A stretch of DNA of 37,162 bases, from positions 1-37,162 of IMG/VR virus record IMGVR_UViG_3300031951_000552. One strand, 5' to 3'. Origin of the DNA: a virus. Of this stretch, positions 1 to 9,521 are shown piece by piece. Both the position numbers and the translations under genes were made by a program. The notes beneath the pieces are model-generated. The model worked only from the letters and a program-made list of their open reading frames with translations. It did not search any database and was not told the DNA's origin. Positions within the stretch are counted from its first letter, which is position 1. Every line of letters begins with the position of its first letter.

Positions 1-73
1 GCAGTTGTTTTACAAGGTCATTGCCTGATGAGTCCGTATCGAAGTCATCATCCTCGTAGTCATAGTTGGACAT
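1..73 (-). CDS. Probable scaffolding protein, N-terminal part (cut by window edge)
   Basis: An ATG at 73 opens a frame that runs off the left edge after 24 codons. A good ribosome site (GGAGAAGGA) lies just upstream on the minus strand. The visible residues begin MSNYDYEDDDFDTD and are very acidic, followed by SSGNDLVKQL. An acidic disordered start leading into a helical segment is typical of capsid scaffolding proteins in actinophages, and a scaffold gene is expected after the portal and ejection genes. The family call comes from style and position only, because the coiled-coil body is outside the window. Confidence 0.5.
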   Translation of the reverse strand, partial: MSNYDYEDDDFDTDSSGNDLVKQL

Positions 74-165
74 AGGTCCTTCTCCCATTCTTGTTAGATT
101 GACGCAAGCCTCACATTCACCTTGGGGGAGGTGGTATGGCTCTTGCTACTGGTTTTAATCTCACT

Positions 166-189
166 CTAACGGACCAGTCGTCCCGTTAG
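166..189 (-). other. Intergenic hairpin between the 417-residue gene and the scaffold-like gene
   Basis: CTAACGG (166-172) pairs with CCGTTAG (183-189) across a 10-base loop. It lies just after the stop of the upstream minus-strand gene and about 90 bases before the next start. No T-run follows on the minus strand, so a strong terminator is unlikely. It could be a partial attenuator or an mRNA 3'-end stabiliser that sets the ratio of the gene products on either side. Confidence 0.35.
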
Positions 190-200
190 CAGGCTTTTAT

Positions 201-1454
201 TTAGTAAGCGCCAGCACGATCTCTCGATAACGCACCTGATGAAATACCAGATTGACCACCAAAGGTAGCCTTCTCTAGTCCAGTAATCTTTTGACGCTTA
301 GCACGTGACTCTTGAGCACCTTGTAGGTTGAATACTTCTTGCTCAGCAGTTGTTTGTGTGTATGGATCTTCTCCATAGATAGATGCAAGTTGTGAACCAC
401 GCTGTAGCCCACCACCAATAGTTCCGTAACCTTGTTGAGCAGTCTGCTTTGTTATACCAGCAGCAGCAAGTTCTTCTGCACGTGATACGCCAGTCTTTAA
501 TCCTGTCTGGATTGCAGCACCACCGATTTCAGCAGCAGTAACCTTGCGCTTGATATTCTCAATAGCATTGGTTGGATCAAGCACATAAGCCAAGATATCT
601 CCATTAGAGATGCCTGGGTAAAATTCTTTGAGTGCCTTAGATACTTCTGGATTAGAATTAACCACACGATTTTGTGCTGTCTGGATACGATCCTCTAGTT
701 CTATTGCAGATACATCTCCAGCCAAGAACTTTTCAAATCCTTCTTGACGGCCCATATCTCCACGTGCGTAGTAAGACTCTGGTAGTCCATAGCGACGCAT
801 TACATCTTGGTAGGCATCTTCATTCTGGATGTATTCAGCCTCAGACAAAGCACGAAGTCCCTTTGCTGTGCGTTGTGCGTTAGCAGCAAAGCGCTTCTTG
901 TAGGCATCGGTACCACGAAGACGTAGTACGAACTCATCTTTTGAGATGCCATCTTCAATAAACTGACGTAGTGGTTCTACTAACCCACCCATACCAAAGG
1001 CACCAAACTCTGATGATAGTAGATCAAAGGCAGACTGTCCTTGTGCTCGCTTCTCATCTGATTTTGTAATAGCAGCAAGACGTTTTGCTTCTGCCTCTTC
1101 TGCAGCAGCAGCCTCAGCATCTGCTTCTAGTGTTCCTTCAAATTCAAGTTCACGGGTTCCATCATCAAAGAGTTTATAGACATCTCCAGTTTTAGGATCA
1201 GTAAATGAACCTACTACCTTTTTACCAACGACAGTTTCTATACCATTAGTATAACTTCTACCCTCAAACGAACCAGTAAATGGTTTTCCGTCAAATAGTA
1301 ATGGCTTTTCTTTTGTACCCGTTCCAGTGTATTTTCCTACATCACCTTCTGCTACATCAACTTCTGCTACATCAACTTCTGCTGGACCATCGATAGGTAA
1401 TCCATCTGGGCCAAACTCTTTGCCTAGCGATAATATATTTCGATTGATAGCCAT
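201..1454 (-). CDS. Putative internal virion / ejection protein (417 aa)
   Basis: The family is not recognised with certainty. Residues 1-110 are acidic and Gly-rich with short repeats (EVDVAEVDVAEGDV). About 111-135 is an Ala/Glu helix. The middle is charged and helical, with a block SKDEFVLRLRGTDAYKKRF that recurs in spirit in the next gene upstream (FQRTLRKDPRW). The C-terminus is Gly/Gln-rich. It has no signal peptide or membrane segment. It lies 3 bases after the 555-residue gene in the head operon. Its position and alpha-helical, low-cysteine nature suggest a virion-internal protein ejected with DNA. A minor tail protein is the alternative. Confidence 0.5.
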   Translation of the reverse strand: MAINRNILSLGKEFGPDGLPIDGPAEVDVAEVDVAEGDVGKYTGTGTKEKPLLFDGKPFTGSFEGRSYTNGIETVVGKKVVGSFTDPKTGDVYKLFDDGTRELEFEGTLEADAEAAAAEEAEAKRLAAITKSDEKRAQGQSAFDLLSSEFGAFGMGGLVEPLRQFIEDGISKDEFVLRLRGTDAYKKRFAANAQRTAKGLRALSEAEYIQNEDAYQDVMRRYGLPESYYARGDMGRQEGFEKFLAGDVSAIELEDRIQTAQNRVVNSNPEVSKALKEFYPGISNGDILAYVLDPTNAIENIKRKVTAAEIGGAAIQTGLKTGVSRAEELAAAGITKQTAQQGYGTIGGGLQRGSQLASIYGEDPYTQTTAEQEVFNLQGAQESRAKRQKITGLEKATFGGQSGISSGALSRDRAGAY

Positions 1455-1457
1455 TGT

Positions 1458-3125
1458 TTACCCCTGGAATCCGAAGTCACGAAGGACTTGCAGTACTGAA
1501 CTTGAGACATCGGCACGAGCATTGTCTGTATATTGCCAACGTGGATCTTTGCGAAGCGTGCGCTGGAAATCATATAGTGACATTTCTTTATCTGCACCAA
1601 TTGCAGAACGCAATGTTGCATCATTAAGATCAATAGCATCTGGTGCTAGTTCTAGAACGTTAGCCATCAGTCTCTTATATGGTTCGTAGATATTTGCTAA
1701 GTCAAGACCCTGATCTAATAGATTAGATACCTTGTCTGGCAAACCAAGTTTTGCTTGAGAGCGAATAACATTCTTAAACGTTTCAACTGACTCACCCTTA
1801 GCAAGACGCTGTAGCCATCCATTGATTTGATCGCCAAATGTTTTATCAAGATCAAAGCCATTAGCCTTAGCAGTTGCTCTCAATGTAACTAAGTCTCCAC
1901 CTATCGCTCCACCTAGTTGACTACCAGGCTTGTAAGAGATAAGTGCAGATAGTTCACGATTAATAATGTTCGGATCTTTGTCATTAGCAGAGTCATACAT
2001 CTTCTTAACGAAAGCATCAAGGCGTTCTGGAGACATAGTTCCAGTAAGACCAGAAGCAGTTGCTTCGATGTAAGCCTTAGCAGATGCAAGTCCACGAGCA
2101 TAAGAAGATGTGGTATTTAACTGACCAATCTTAGAAAGAATTGCGTCTTTCTTTTCCTGTGTGTCAGCAAGTTCTAATTGTTGGTTATACTTATCAAGAG
2201 TCTCTGTGTACTGCCTACGTTCTGCATCACGCTTTGCATAGGTACTAGCGTTACGAATAGCCCAATCAGATGCACCAAGACGACGAGCAAACTCATCAGC
2301 ATCCATATCATCTTTAGCAGTTGCTGGATCTCCAACAGCATCAATAAGAAGTTGCTTGAGTTCTGGGTCATACAAGAAAATAGAATCTACATTGCCATAC
2401 TTAGACCTAGCAAGTGTGTAGATAGCATTGATATCTTCGGCACCAGTAGCAGTTTTTGTACCAGTAGGTGTTTTAGGAGCAGCAGCCATACCAGCATTAC
2501 GCTGAGCATAGTCTGATGTAACAACACCTTCTTTAGAAACAGCGCCAAGTTTTTTGGTTCTTGCTGCTTCTTTCTTGGCTAGTGCAGTTTGTGTTGCTGG
2601 ACTGGGAATGTTTTCTACAACAACATTTGACTTAACTTTGTCTTTTGCTGCTGCTGCTTTAGATGCAGTCGTGTCTAAAACAGTACCAGTTGATAACTGA
2701 AGGTTGCCTGCAGGTCCAGTCTTTGTAGACTTTGGCTCAGCCTTCTTCAGTTCGGGAAAGTTCTTTTCAACCGTTGGTGCAATCTTTGACAACTTGCCCA
2801 GTGTATCTTGCTTAGCCTTGTCTAAATCTGCAGTACTCTCACCGCGTGCAATTCTTTTAGCAATTTGCGTTTCATACTCTGCAAGTTTCTTATTGAGATC
2901 TACGTACTCATCAGCACTTTTTGCAATCTTAGAGATGCTATTGCTTTTGTCAACTATAGTTGTGCGTTCTGCGTTAAGTTTATTGATCTCTTCGTTGATC
3001 TTCTTTACTTCAGCATCAGTTACAAAAGGCTTCTTCTTTGCTGCTTCAAGTTCACGAACTTTCTTTACGTTCGCACTGTACTCGTTAGAGAGTTTAGTTA
3101 ATCTAGTCTGGACTGACTTAGCCAT
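1458..3125 (-). CDS. Putative internal virion / ejection protein, coiled coil (555 aa)
   Basis: Residues 1-135 are Lys/Glu-rich and read as a long coiled coil (KVRELEAAKKK, KINEEINKLNAE). Residues 135-240 are Ala/Thr/Lys-rich and look disordered. The C-terminal half is globular and helical and ends in LRKDPRWQYTDNARADVSSS then VLQVLRDFGFQG. I associate that ending with large structural proteins of actinophages. The ATG at 3125 shares one base with the stop of the upstream gene (TAATG), so translation is coupled. The role is inferred from context; it could also be a chaperone-like assembly protein. Confidence 0.5.
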   Translation of the reverse strand: MAKSVQTRLTKLSNEYSANVKKVRELEAAKKKPFVTDAEVKKINEEINKLNAERTTIVDKSNSISKIAKSADEYVDLNKKLAEYETQIAKRIARGESTADLDKAKQDTLGKLSKIAPTVEKNFPELKKAEPKSTKTGPAGNLQLSTGTVLDTTASKAAAAKDKVKSNVVVENIPSPATQTALAKKEAARTKKLGAVSKEGVVTSDYAQRNAGMAAAPKTPTGTKTATGAEDINAIYTLARSKYGNVDSIFLYDPELKQLLIDAVGDPATAKDDMDADEFARRLGASDWAIRNASTYAKRDAERRQYTETLDKYNQQLELADTQEKKDAILSKIGQLNTTSSYARGLASAKAYIEATASGLTGTMSPERLDAFVKKMYDSANDKDPNIINRELSALISYKPGSQLGGAIGGDLVTLRATAKANGFDLDKTFGDQINGWLQRLAKGESVETFKNVIRSQAKLGLPDKVSNLLDQGLDLANIYEPYKRLMANVLELAPDAIDLNDATLRSAIGADKEMSLYDFQRTLRKDPRWQYTDNARADVSSSVLQVLRDFGFQG

Positions 3126-3886
3126 TATCCCCTCCCGATGAACTTGTTGAATACTTCATAGAATCCCATAACGCTACTAGCCTTAGCAGGATCACCCTTA
3201 GATACTTCTTCAATAAGGAATGACTCTGGATCAAAGGCAGCCTCAGTTACAATCTGGCGCTGTACGCCACCGCCCATATTCTTGTATTCAGTTTGTGAGA
3301 AGTTTTTTGGGTCAGCCAACTGCTTCTGGATATTCTTTGTATACTTAGCAATCTGTGCCTGAGTTGCACCAGAACCTGTTAAGTCACGGAACACCTTATC
3401 AATACTTGCTTCGATACTATCTGGGCTAAGTTTCCTCTGTTGCTGGATCTTGGTAATCTTCTCAGTACCGCCACCCTCGCCACTTGTATCTTGCTTGGCT
3501 AGGAATGTATCAAGGTTATCCAACTGAACATTGTAAGTCTGAGTAGGGTCACTAGTGTATGCAGATAATTTGCCACGGTTAACATCACTAAGATCTGTAT
3601 AGGCATCAAAGTATGCCTCTTGTAGTTTAAGAGTTGGCTTTCCAGTAACATCACCACGGTAATATCCTGCAGCCTTTAACTTCTGTGAAAGAGCCTTGCG
3701 GTAGTCAGCACTAAATCCCTCAAAGTCTTGTAGCAGTTGATTTTGATTGGCACCTGTAATGTCATCCGAATAGATGTCAACAAGGTTTGAACCCTGATAC
3801 TTCTTTACCTTTGATGCTGTTCCACCAGAAATAAAGACATCTGCCTTTATCTTCTTAGGGTCAAAGGGTGTATATGACTCTGCCAT
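3125..3886 (-). CDS. Putative virion-associated protein (253 aa)
   Basis: Residues 55-95 contain RKALSQKLKAAGYYRGDVTG, which resembles the pattern of peptidoglycan-binding-like repeats (L-K-x-A-G-Y-Y-x-G-x-V-x-G), although only one copy is clear. The rest is helical with a Gly-rich linker near 135. Both ends are translationally coupled: ATG overlaps the stop of the 1611-residue gene upstream, and its own stop overlaps the next ATG downstream. A wall-contacting or DNA-ejection role would fit, but this is inference. Confidence 0.45.
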   Translation of the reverse strand: MAESYTPFDPKKIKADVFISGGTASKVKKYQGSNLVDIYSDDITGANQNQLLQDFEGFSADYRKALSQKLKAAGYYRGDVTGKPTLKLQEAYFDAYTDLSDVNRGKLSAYTSDPTQTYNVQLDNLDTFLAKQDTSGEGGGTEKITKIQQQRKLSPDSIEASIDKVFRDLTGSGATQAQIAKYTKNIQKQLADPKNFSQTEYKNMGGGVQRQIVTEAAFDPESFLIEEVSKGDPAKASSVMGFYEVFNKFIGRG

Positions 3887-6800
3887 TACTCACCAATCAG
3901 TCTGCTAAATAGAACGCTGTATGTAGATGTTGCATTAGGATCTCCTGCTGCAATCTCCTGTAAGCGTAGTCGTAACGATTCTTTGTATGACTTACGTACT
4001 CTAATATCACGATCTGAGTTAGAGTTATATTGAGTAGTAACTAATAGATTGTAGTTATCGTACTCACTTACCATATCTCGTAAACGATTGATAGTAGGTC
4101 CAGTAAGGTTTGGTTCAGCAATCATCTCACGTAAATCAGCAAATGCTGCGTCACGCTTGATGGTGTTTTCTGCTGCACTGGCAAACTCCATACGAAGTAA
4201 TGGACGTGCTGCTAGAAATTCCTTTGACCATACCTGCCAGTTATCGTTAATGATTTGACGTTGACGATCACTGACTACTCCAGTCAAGGCTTCATCACGG
4301 ATAGCCTTTTGTGAGTAATAGATCTGCTCATCCTTGGCTACTGATACTTCCTTGAGGTAGTCACCAATTAACTTCTTCTGGCGATAGCCATTGTTCATCA
4401 ATGTCTGGTATGCATCGTAGGTAAACTCACCAGTATTTGGAATCAAGAATGCTGAACCCTGCGGGTACTTCTTAACCAAAGCACGGTTATCTTCTACCCA
4501 CTTAGATGCTGCATTACTGGACTGGAAGTATGGCAATACCTGTGGATCTGACTCATTAACAGTAAATGGAACCTGCTTAGGGAAGTACTTCACCCAGTCA
4601 GCCATTGCTTCGCCATAAGGATCCTCAGATCCCTGCTCTGCATACTTGTTAATCAGTTTGTTCCAGGTCTGCTTGAAGTTAACGTTACCGTTATCTCGTG
4701 CCCACTCAGCCATATCTGATTTTAGAGATACAGATGGGCTTGCTGGAGCAAAGAATCCTGCAACAAAACGAACACCAAGAACACTCTGGACTGTTGCCTC
4801 TAGTGCTTCTTGATAATCCTTTATCTCACCTGGAGATGCATCTGCACCTGGTGTTACACCTGCTGCTTCAAGATATGTTACAGCCTTACGGAATGCTGAT
4901 GCGTATTGTGACTCACGCTCATCCTTATTAAGAACTGCAAGGAATCTATTGACGTGTGCTGGTAGGAAAGCATTGACGAGTGGTTGATCTTGTCCAATAG
5001 GACCCAGTGTTGCACGTTCTACAGTACCTAGTTCCTTACCAATACGAGAAACGATTGCGTTCTCTGACTTAGCAAGTGATGGCACTAGAGAATAGATAGT
5101 CTTCATTGGTACTGCTGCTAATGGACCAGAGAATGTTGGTGCCCAAGACTCAGGATCAAAGGATGGTGTAAGCATCTTTAACTTAGCGCTGAACTCTAGT
5201 GGCAATGGAGCAACGAATTGATCTCCAAGACCGAATACATCTAGTGTCTTCTTCATTGCACCGTAGACAGGAGCCAAACCTGGGTAGACAAAGTACGCCT
5301 CACCTTGGTCATCCTTCTGTACGAATCCAGAATGGCTTACACCTTCGTAAGTTAGTGCTGCTTTCTGTATAGCCTCTGGGTTATACTTAGCAGTACGGTA
5401 CAAACGACGATAGAAGTCCTCAGTTGCACGGTAGAAACGAGCAAAGTTACGTGCAGACCACGCTAATTGCGTACGAAGTGCAGGGTTATCCACAAATGCA
5501 AGGGTAGATTCCAGTGCAAGTTCCTCAGATATGCGTACAACCTGTGACTTTGCAGCATCTGTTGCTGCTTCACGTGCTACAGGGTCTGTAATTCCCTTGG
5601 TGTACTGCCTAATCAAGTCTTCTGCGTAGCCACCTGGTGCATTTAAGTCATCATAGTAGCGAACTGCTGCGTTAACTACCAATGGTTCACGTGAGAAACG
5701 TGCGTTTGACTCACCTAACCAGGTCCATCCACGCTTAGATAAGTCAGTAAGGATGTTCTTGCTTTCCATTACTGGCATAAATGCAGGTCCTGCTACAGAT
5801 GCAGGTAGGTCTACTGGGTTTGTAGGCAGATCTTCTAGGTTAAAATCATCTAAATCAATATATGCTTTGCCATCTGCATCTACCTTACGGATCTTACCAA
5901 CCAAATCCATATTAATAGACTGACCATCTTGACGACTGAAGAGATTCTTTAGATCATCATAGATCGCACCTGCGTGCTGCTCAGGAGTGTAACCTTCTTT
6001 GGTATAACGCATAAAGGTTGTAAGTTCATCACCAAATGATGCGATGTGTGGTGCTAACTCCTTGATGAAATCATCTTGTGTAATCTTGTCATCAAACAAT
6101 TGGATAGCACGCTCACCGATATTATCGGTTGAACGAATAATAATGTTCCAGCCCCAGGCAAGTTTGCCTTGGTCATCAATAAGAGACTTCTGTGTGAAAC
6201 CACTTCCACCAATTGGACGCATTGCCTTGTCATTGAATGTAAGTGCAACAGTCTTTCCGTTACGATCTGCAGTTGCTATCGCACGTGATGAAGCATTAAG
6301 TCCACTAATAGCATTAGAAGCACCTTCTCCTGCTCCACGCAGTAGTGCATCTAGGTTACCAAACTTAACAAAGTCCTTGATGTGGCTTGGTAGTTTCTCC
6401 AAGATATCTGCGTTAGCAGCATCATCAATCTTAGAACTAAGCAAAGCCTCTGCCATAATAATACGGCGCTGTTGTAATCTTTGCTGTGGTGTTAATCCAC
6501 GATATGAAGCAACATCCTCGTTCTTGAGGATTCCCTGCTTAATCAATTGCTGGATTGCTCCAACTTCACCGTCGACTGCAGCAAGGCGAGTCTTGAAGTA
6601 CTCTTGATCTTTACGCTTAACGACGCGGTTAATCATACCTAGGTCTTGTCCAGAACCTAGACGAATCTTAGTTGCGGTACGACGTGAACGTGCAGTCTTG
6701 AGAACTGACTGACCATTCAAGATACCCATTGTGTAATCTTCAATAGCATTACGTACTGGGAAACGAGGTCCTGCAATAGTTCCAAATGTCCACGCATCTA

Positions 6801-8721
6801 CTGTGCGCTCTGCGCCCTCTTTGTACTGCATACCTAATACACGGCTAAGAAAAGACTCACGTCCTGCAAAGCGCTGCATATCACGTAGACCAATAACACG
6901 AGAAACATTAGATGTCTGTGCAAAGTAAAGTGCGCTATCTTGTCCATCTACTGCAGATGGGATTGAACCATCTACTCCACGTGCTGAGTATGTAGCACCA
7001 GAGAAGACATCATCTGAGATAGCACGCAGTAACTTACGTCCACCTTCGGTCTTGTCTAGACCAATAAGGTTTCCTACAGTTGCCTGTACACCCTTCATCA
7101 TTGCCTTGCGCTGACCGACATCAGATGCTGAGTAGATCTCTGAGAATGCACGTGCGTGGTATGAACCTAGCGCCATACGTGCATAACGGAAGAAGTCTTC
7201 TGATGCTGTCTTTGATGTATGGTCAAATGCTTCATCATCTATCAGGGAAGCAATAGGTGTGAACTTAGCCTTGATACGATCAATACGGTTAGCAAAGTAC
7301 TCTGGAGTAAATCGCTTAATCTCTTGACGGCCAGCAAGAATCTTGCCAGCAAGTTCTGTACCAGCCTCTACTGGAGATAGCGTCTCGCTACCTACTACAG
7401 CAGATAGTAGTGCATCCTCATCTGTTAGTTCCATCGTGCGGATTAGTGCACGTGAGTCTTTATCTAAATCAAATACACGTCGTCCTGTTGTCAAAGCAAG
7501 AACTCTTGCCTTGCGTGCAGGAGACATACGTGGTGCTAACTTGATACGAGCACCTGCTTGACCGTAGAGCATTGGTTCAATCTTAGATGCATCTGATAGG
7601 AAAGCCTTAGCAGTATCTAGATCCCACTTGCCACCAAACTCTTTCTCGCCAAATGACTTGAAAGATACGATGAAGTCATCGCCTAGTTCTGGTGCCAAAT
7701 CGTTAAGTGCTGTACGTGTTTGTGCAATCTCATCAACATTACGTGATTCTTTTGCTGCAACATACTTAGTAAAACGATCTGTGTAATCTGTCCATAGGTT
7801 CTGTACATTCTTAGTACCAAAGATATCTGTAGTATCAAAGTACTTAGAAACCTTTTCAGCACTGCCAAGTTTTGCAGTTGCTGCATACTTGCCAGTAACT
7901 TTCAAAGCCTGTGACCCACCAAGATAAATCTTACGTGCCTTGCCAAGTGCAAGAGTTGGATCCATAAACAAACGATAGGTAGCATCTGTTGCACCTGAGA
8001 TCCAGGAGTAAAGCATCCCGTCACCTTCAAGGTCACGAGGTAAGAATAGGTTTGCTAGTTGACGACCTGGAGAATACTTAGCAGCGTTTACTTCTGCGAC
8101 TGCATCACGCAATAGCGGATCAATAATCTCGCCAGTTTCGCTTTGCTGTGCTTCTGCTGCAATGCGCTTTTCTTCTTCGTTCTGCGCTTCTGCAAAGATA
8201 ATCTCTGGAGCAACACCTGCAGCAATACGCTTTGCAACGTTTACACGTGCAGATCCGTAACGAGATACTGCTGTGTTGATACGGTCTTGGATAAAGACGT
8301 TCTCACCATCACGGCCTGCTTTGCCCCAAGCATCACCAAAGTTAATGTTCTCGTTTGCAGCAATTGCTCCAGTACGGTAGACACGTGTCATCGTATCGGA
8401 TGCGTAATCGAGTGCATCGAACAAAGTCTTTGCTGCTACCTTGAAAGGTGTAAAGGCGTAGTGAGCACCAGTTTCTAGCCAAGAGCGATTAGGCTCATCA
8501 TCATCTGGCTTGTTGGTACCAGTTAATGCTACGAGAGACTGCTTCTTGTTATTAGGAAGTTTGTTAAACTCATCGTAGGCATACTGCTTAGGCAAATCAG
8601 ATAGACGTTGATGTGTAGACAGTGCTGAAGCAAGGCCATCAATCTGACGTGTCTGAGACGGATTTAATCCTGCACGAAATGCTGCTTGTGCAAGGTTGGA
8701 GTTCTTTGGCGTTTCTGCCAT
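3886..8721 (-). CDS. Giant virion structural / putative DNA-ejection protein (1611 aa)
   Basis: This is the largest gene in the window, in the head operon between small head proteins and coiled-coil proteins. The protein is soluble and mostly helical, with few Cys, no signal peptide and no clear membrane segment. Recognisable stretches are WISGATDATYRLFMDPT near 240, AGPRFPVRNAIEDYTMG near 655 (an R-N-A-I motif I associate with very large phage virion proteins), and WSARNFARFYRATEDFYRRL near 1100. I see no catalytic motif. It lacks the long hydrophobic helices and repeats of a siphovirus tape measure. In podovirus-like phages proteins of this size are usually internal core or ejectosome proteins, which is my preferred reading. 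Its start overlaps the upstream stop. Confidence 0.55.
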   Translation of the reverse strand: MAETPKNSNLAQAAFRAGLNPSQTRQIDGLASALSTHQRLSDLPKQYAYDEFNKLPNNKKQSLVALTGTNKPDDDEPNRSWLETGAHYAFTPFKVAAKTLFDALDYASDTMTRVYRTGAIAANENINFGDAWGKAGRDGENVFIQDRINTAVSRYGSARVNVAKRIAAGVAPEIIFAEAQNEEEKRIAAEAQQSETGEIIDPLLRDAVAEVNAAKYSPGRQLANLFLPRDLEGDGMLYSWISGATDATYRLFMDPTLALGKARKIYLGGSQALKVTGKYAATAKLGSAEKVSKYFDTTDIFGTKNVQNLWTDYTDRFTKYVAAKESRNVDEIAQTRTALNDLAPELGDDFIVSFKSFGEKEFGGKWDLDTAKAFLSDASKIEPMLYGQAGARIKLAPRMSPARKARVLALTTGRRVFDLDKDSRALIRTMELTDEDALLSAVVGSETLSPVEAGTELAGKILAGRQEIKRFTPEYFANRIDRIKAKFTPIASLIDDEAFDHTSKTASEDFFRYARMALGSYHARAFSEIYSASDVGQRKAMMKGVQATVGNLIGLDKTEGGRKLLRAISDDVFSGATYSARGVDGSIPSAVDGQDSALYFAQTSNVSRVIGLRDMQRFAGRESFLSRVLGMQYKEGAERTVDAWTFGTIAGPRFPVRNAIEDYTMGILNGQSVLKTARSRRTATKIRLGSGQDLGMINRVVKRKDQEYFKTRLAAVDGEVGAIQQLIKQGILKNEDVASYRGLTPQQRLQQRRIIMAEALLSSKIDDAANADILEKLPSHIKDFVKFGNLDALLRGAGEGASNAISGLNASSRAIATADRNGKTVALTFNDKAMRPIGGSGFTQKSLIDDQGKLAWGWNIIIRSTDNIGERAIQLFDDKITQDDFIKELAPHIASFGDELTTFMRYTKEGYTPEQHAGAIYDDLKNLFSRQDGQSINMDLVGKIRKVDADGKAYIDLDDFNLEDLPTNPVDLPASVAGPAFMPVMESKNILTDLSKRGWTWLGESNARFSREPLVVNAAVRYYDDLNAPGGYAEDLIRQYTKGITDPVAREAATDAAKSQVVRISEELALESTLAFVDNPALRTQLAWSARNFARFYRATEDFYRRLYRTAKYNPEAIQKAALTYEGVSHSGFVQKDDQGEAYFVYPGLAPVYGAMKKTLDVFGLGDQFVAPLPLEFSAKLKMLTPSFDPESWAPTFSGPLAAVPMKTIYSLVPSLAKSENAIVSRIGKELGTVERATLGPIGQDQPLVNAFLPAHVNRFLAVLNKDERESQYASAFRKAVTYLEAAGVTPGADASPGEIKDYQEALEATVQSVLGVRFVAGFFAPASPSVSLKSDMAEWARDNGNVNFKQTWNKLINKYAEQGSEDPYGEAMADWVKYFPKQVPFTVNESDPQVLPYFQSSNAASKWVEDNRALVKKYPQGSAFLIPNTGEFTYDAYQTLMNNGYRQKKLIGDYLKEVSVAKDEQIYYSQKAIRDEALTGVVSDRQRQIINDNWQVWSKEFLAARPLLRMEFASAAENTIKRDAAFADLREMIAEPNLTGPTINRLRDMVSEYDNYNLLVTTQYNSNSDRDIRVRKSYKESLRLRLQEIAAGDPNATSTYSVLFSRLIGE

Positions 8722-9125
8722 TACAGACCTCTAGATACGGCTTGCTGATAAAGGATTGCTATTTCACCATCTGTATCGTATGGAAGCATTTGAGAAAGAA
8801 TGTCAGATAGTTTTTCTGACTGTCCGTTGTAGCCCATTACCTCTGGTCCTGGACCTGGGCCCACTGCAATACCTGAAGTTACTGGTTCATCTGGACGTGT
8901 AGTTGGTGCATATAATTCTGTGATAGGTGCTTGTGGCGCAGCCTGTGCTGCAGCCTGAACTTGACCTGTAGGTAACCCGCGAACATCTGGTGTTCTAGCG
9001 GTAGGTGCTCCTGCTATTTGTTCTGCCATAGCCTTACGGTCACCATAGTTTTGTGATGCTGGTAGATCTGTACGAACGGAGAATTTACCAGGTCCTGATA
9101 CGCCTCTAATTGGGTTATCTGCCAT
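8721..9125 (-). CDS. Small head-region protein (134 aa), unknown function
   Basis: Residues 1-95 are Pro/Ala/Gly-rich and probably disordered (QVQAAAQAAPQAP, VGPGPGPE). The last 35 residues form an acidic helix (SEKLSDILSQMLPYDTDGEI). It overlaps the preceding gene by 11 bases and its stop overlaps the ATG of the 1611-residue gene, so all three are coupled. I recognise no family. A low-complexity arm plus a helical tail would suit a head assembly or linker protein. Confidence 0.55.
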   Translation of the reverse strand: MADNPIRGVSGPGKFSVRTDLPASQNYGDRKAMAEQIAGAPTARTPDVRGLPTGQVQAAAQAAPQAPITELYAPTTRPDEPVTSGIAVGPGPGPEVMGYNGQSEKLSDILSQMLPYDTDGEIAILYQQAVSRGL

Positions 9126-9336
9126 CGGTTTCCTCCTGTATCTTTTCTAAATCGTTTGCAAATTGCTCCCAAGCCTTGTTGACTTTGGAGTTTCTATTAG
9201 CGTTGTAGATTGCTATTTCCATAATTTCTTCTGTAAAAGTTTGTACAGAACTTGCAAGGTTATGCACAAGTCCTGCAAAGGTAACTAAAAAATCAGCGAA
9301 GTGTATTGGACGCGGAACGTCGTTATTATTTTCCAC
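9115..9336 (-). CDS. Small helical protein (73 aa), unknown function
   Basis: I chose GTG at 9336 because GGAGG lies 8 bases upstream of it. The TTG six bases earlier would leave only 3 bases of spacing. The product is helical, with FADFLVTFAGLVHNLASSVQ amphipathic to hydrophobic near the N-terminus and a charged C-terminus. It sits between the small basic protein and the 134-residue head protein. No family is recognised. Confidence 0.5.
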   Translation of the reverse strand: MENNNDVPRPIHFADFLVTFAGLVHNLASSVQTFTEEIMEIAIYNANRNSKVNKAWEQFANDLEKIQEETDGR

Positions 9337-9365
9337 GCCCAATACCTCCGTTAATTAGAATAAGA

Positions 9366-9506
9366 TTATCCCTTTTTTGCTGCGTTGCCGCGACGACCTG
9401 CTGGCATCATTGATGGTACTACCTTGCCACCTGCTGGCTTAGAAGTATCCTTCTTGCCTTCGACTGGCTTTGACATTGGTGCTGCTGCACGTGATCCTTT
9501 GTTCAT
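9366..9506 (-). CDS. Very small basic protein (46 aa) downstream of portal
   Basis: The ATG at 9506 is preceded by a GAGGGGG ribosome site and the frame ends in TAA at 9366. The 46-residue product is rich in Lys, Arg, Gly and Ala (MNKGSRAAAPMSKP at the start, RRGNAAKKG at the end) and has no acidic patch. It fills the gap between portal and the 73-residue gene. A DNA- or RNA-binding head component is plausible from charge alone. Confidence 0.5.
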   Translation of the reverse strand: MNKGSRAAAPMSKPVEGKKDTSKPAGGKVVPSMMPAGRRGNAAKKG

Positions 9507-9521
9507 ATTTACACCCCCTCT

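Noticed and set aside
3886-8721. Tape-measure protein, because it is the longest gene.
   Set aside because: No long hydrophobic helices or tandem repeats, no tail-assembly chaperone pair nearby, and it sits in the head operon beside the portal.
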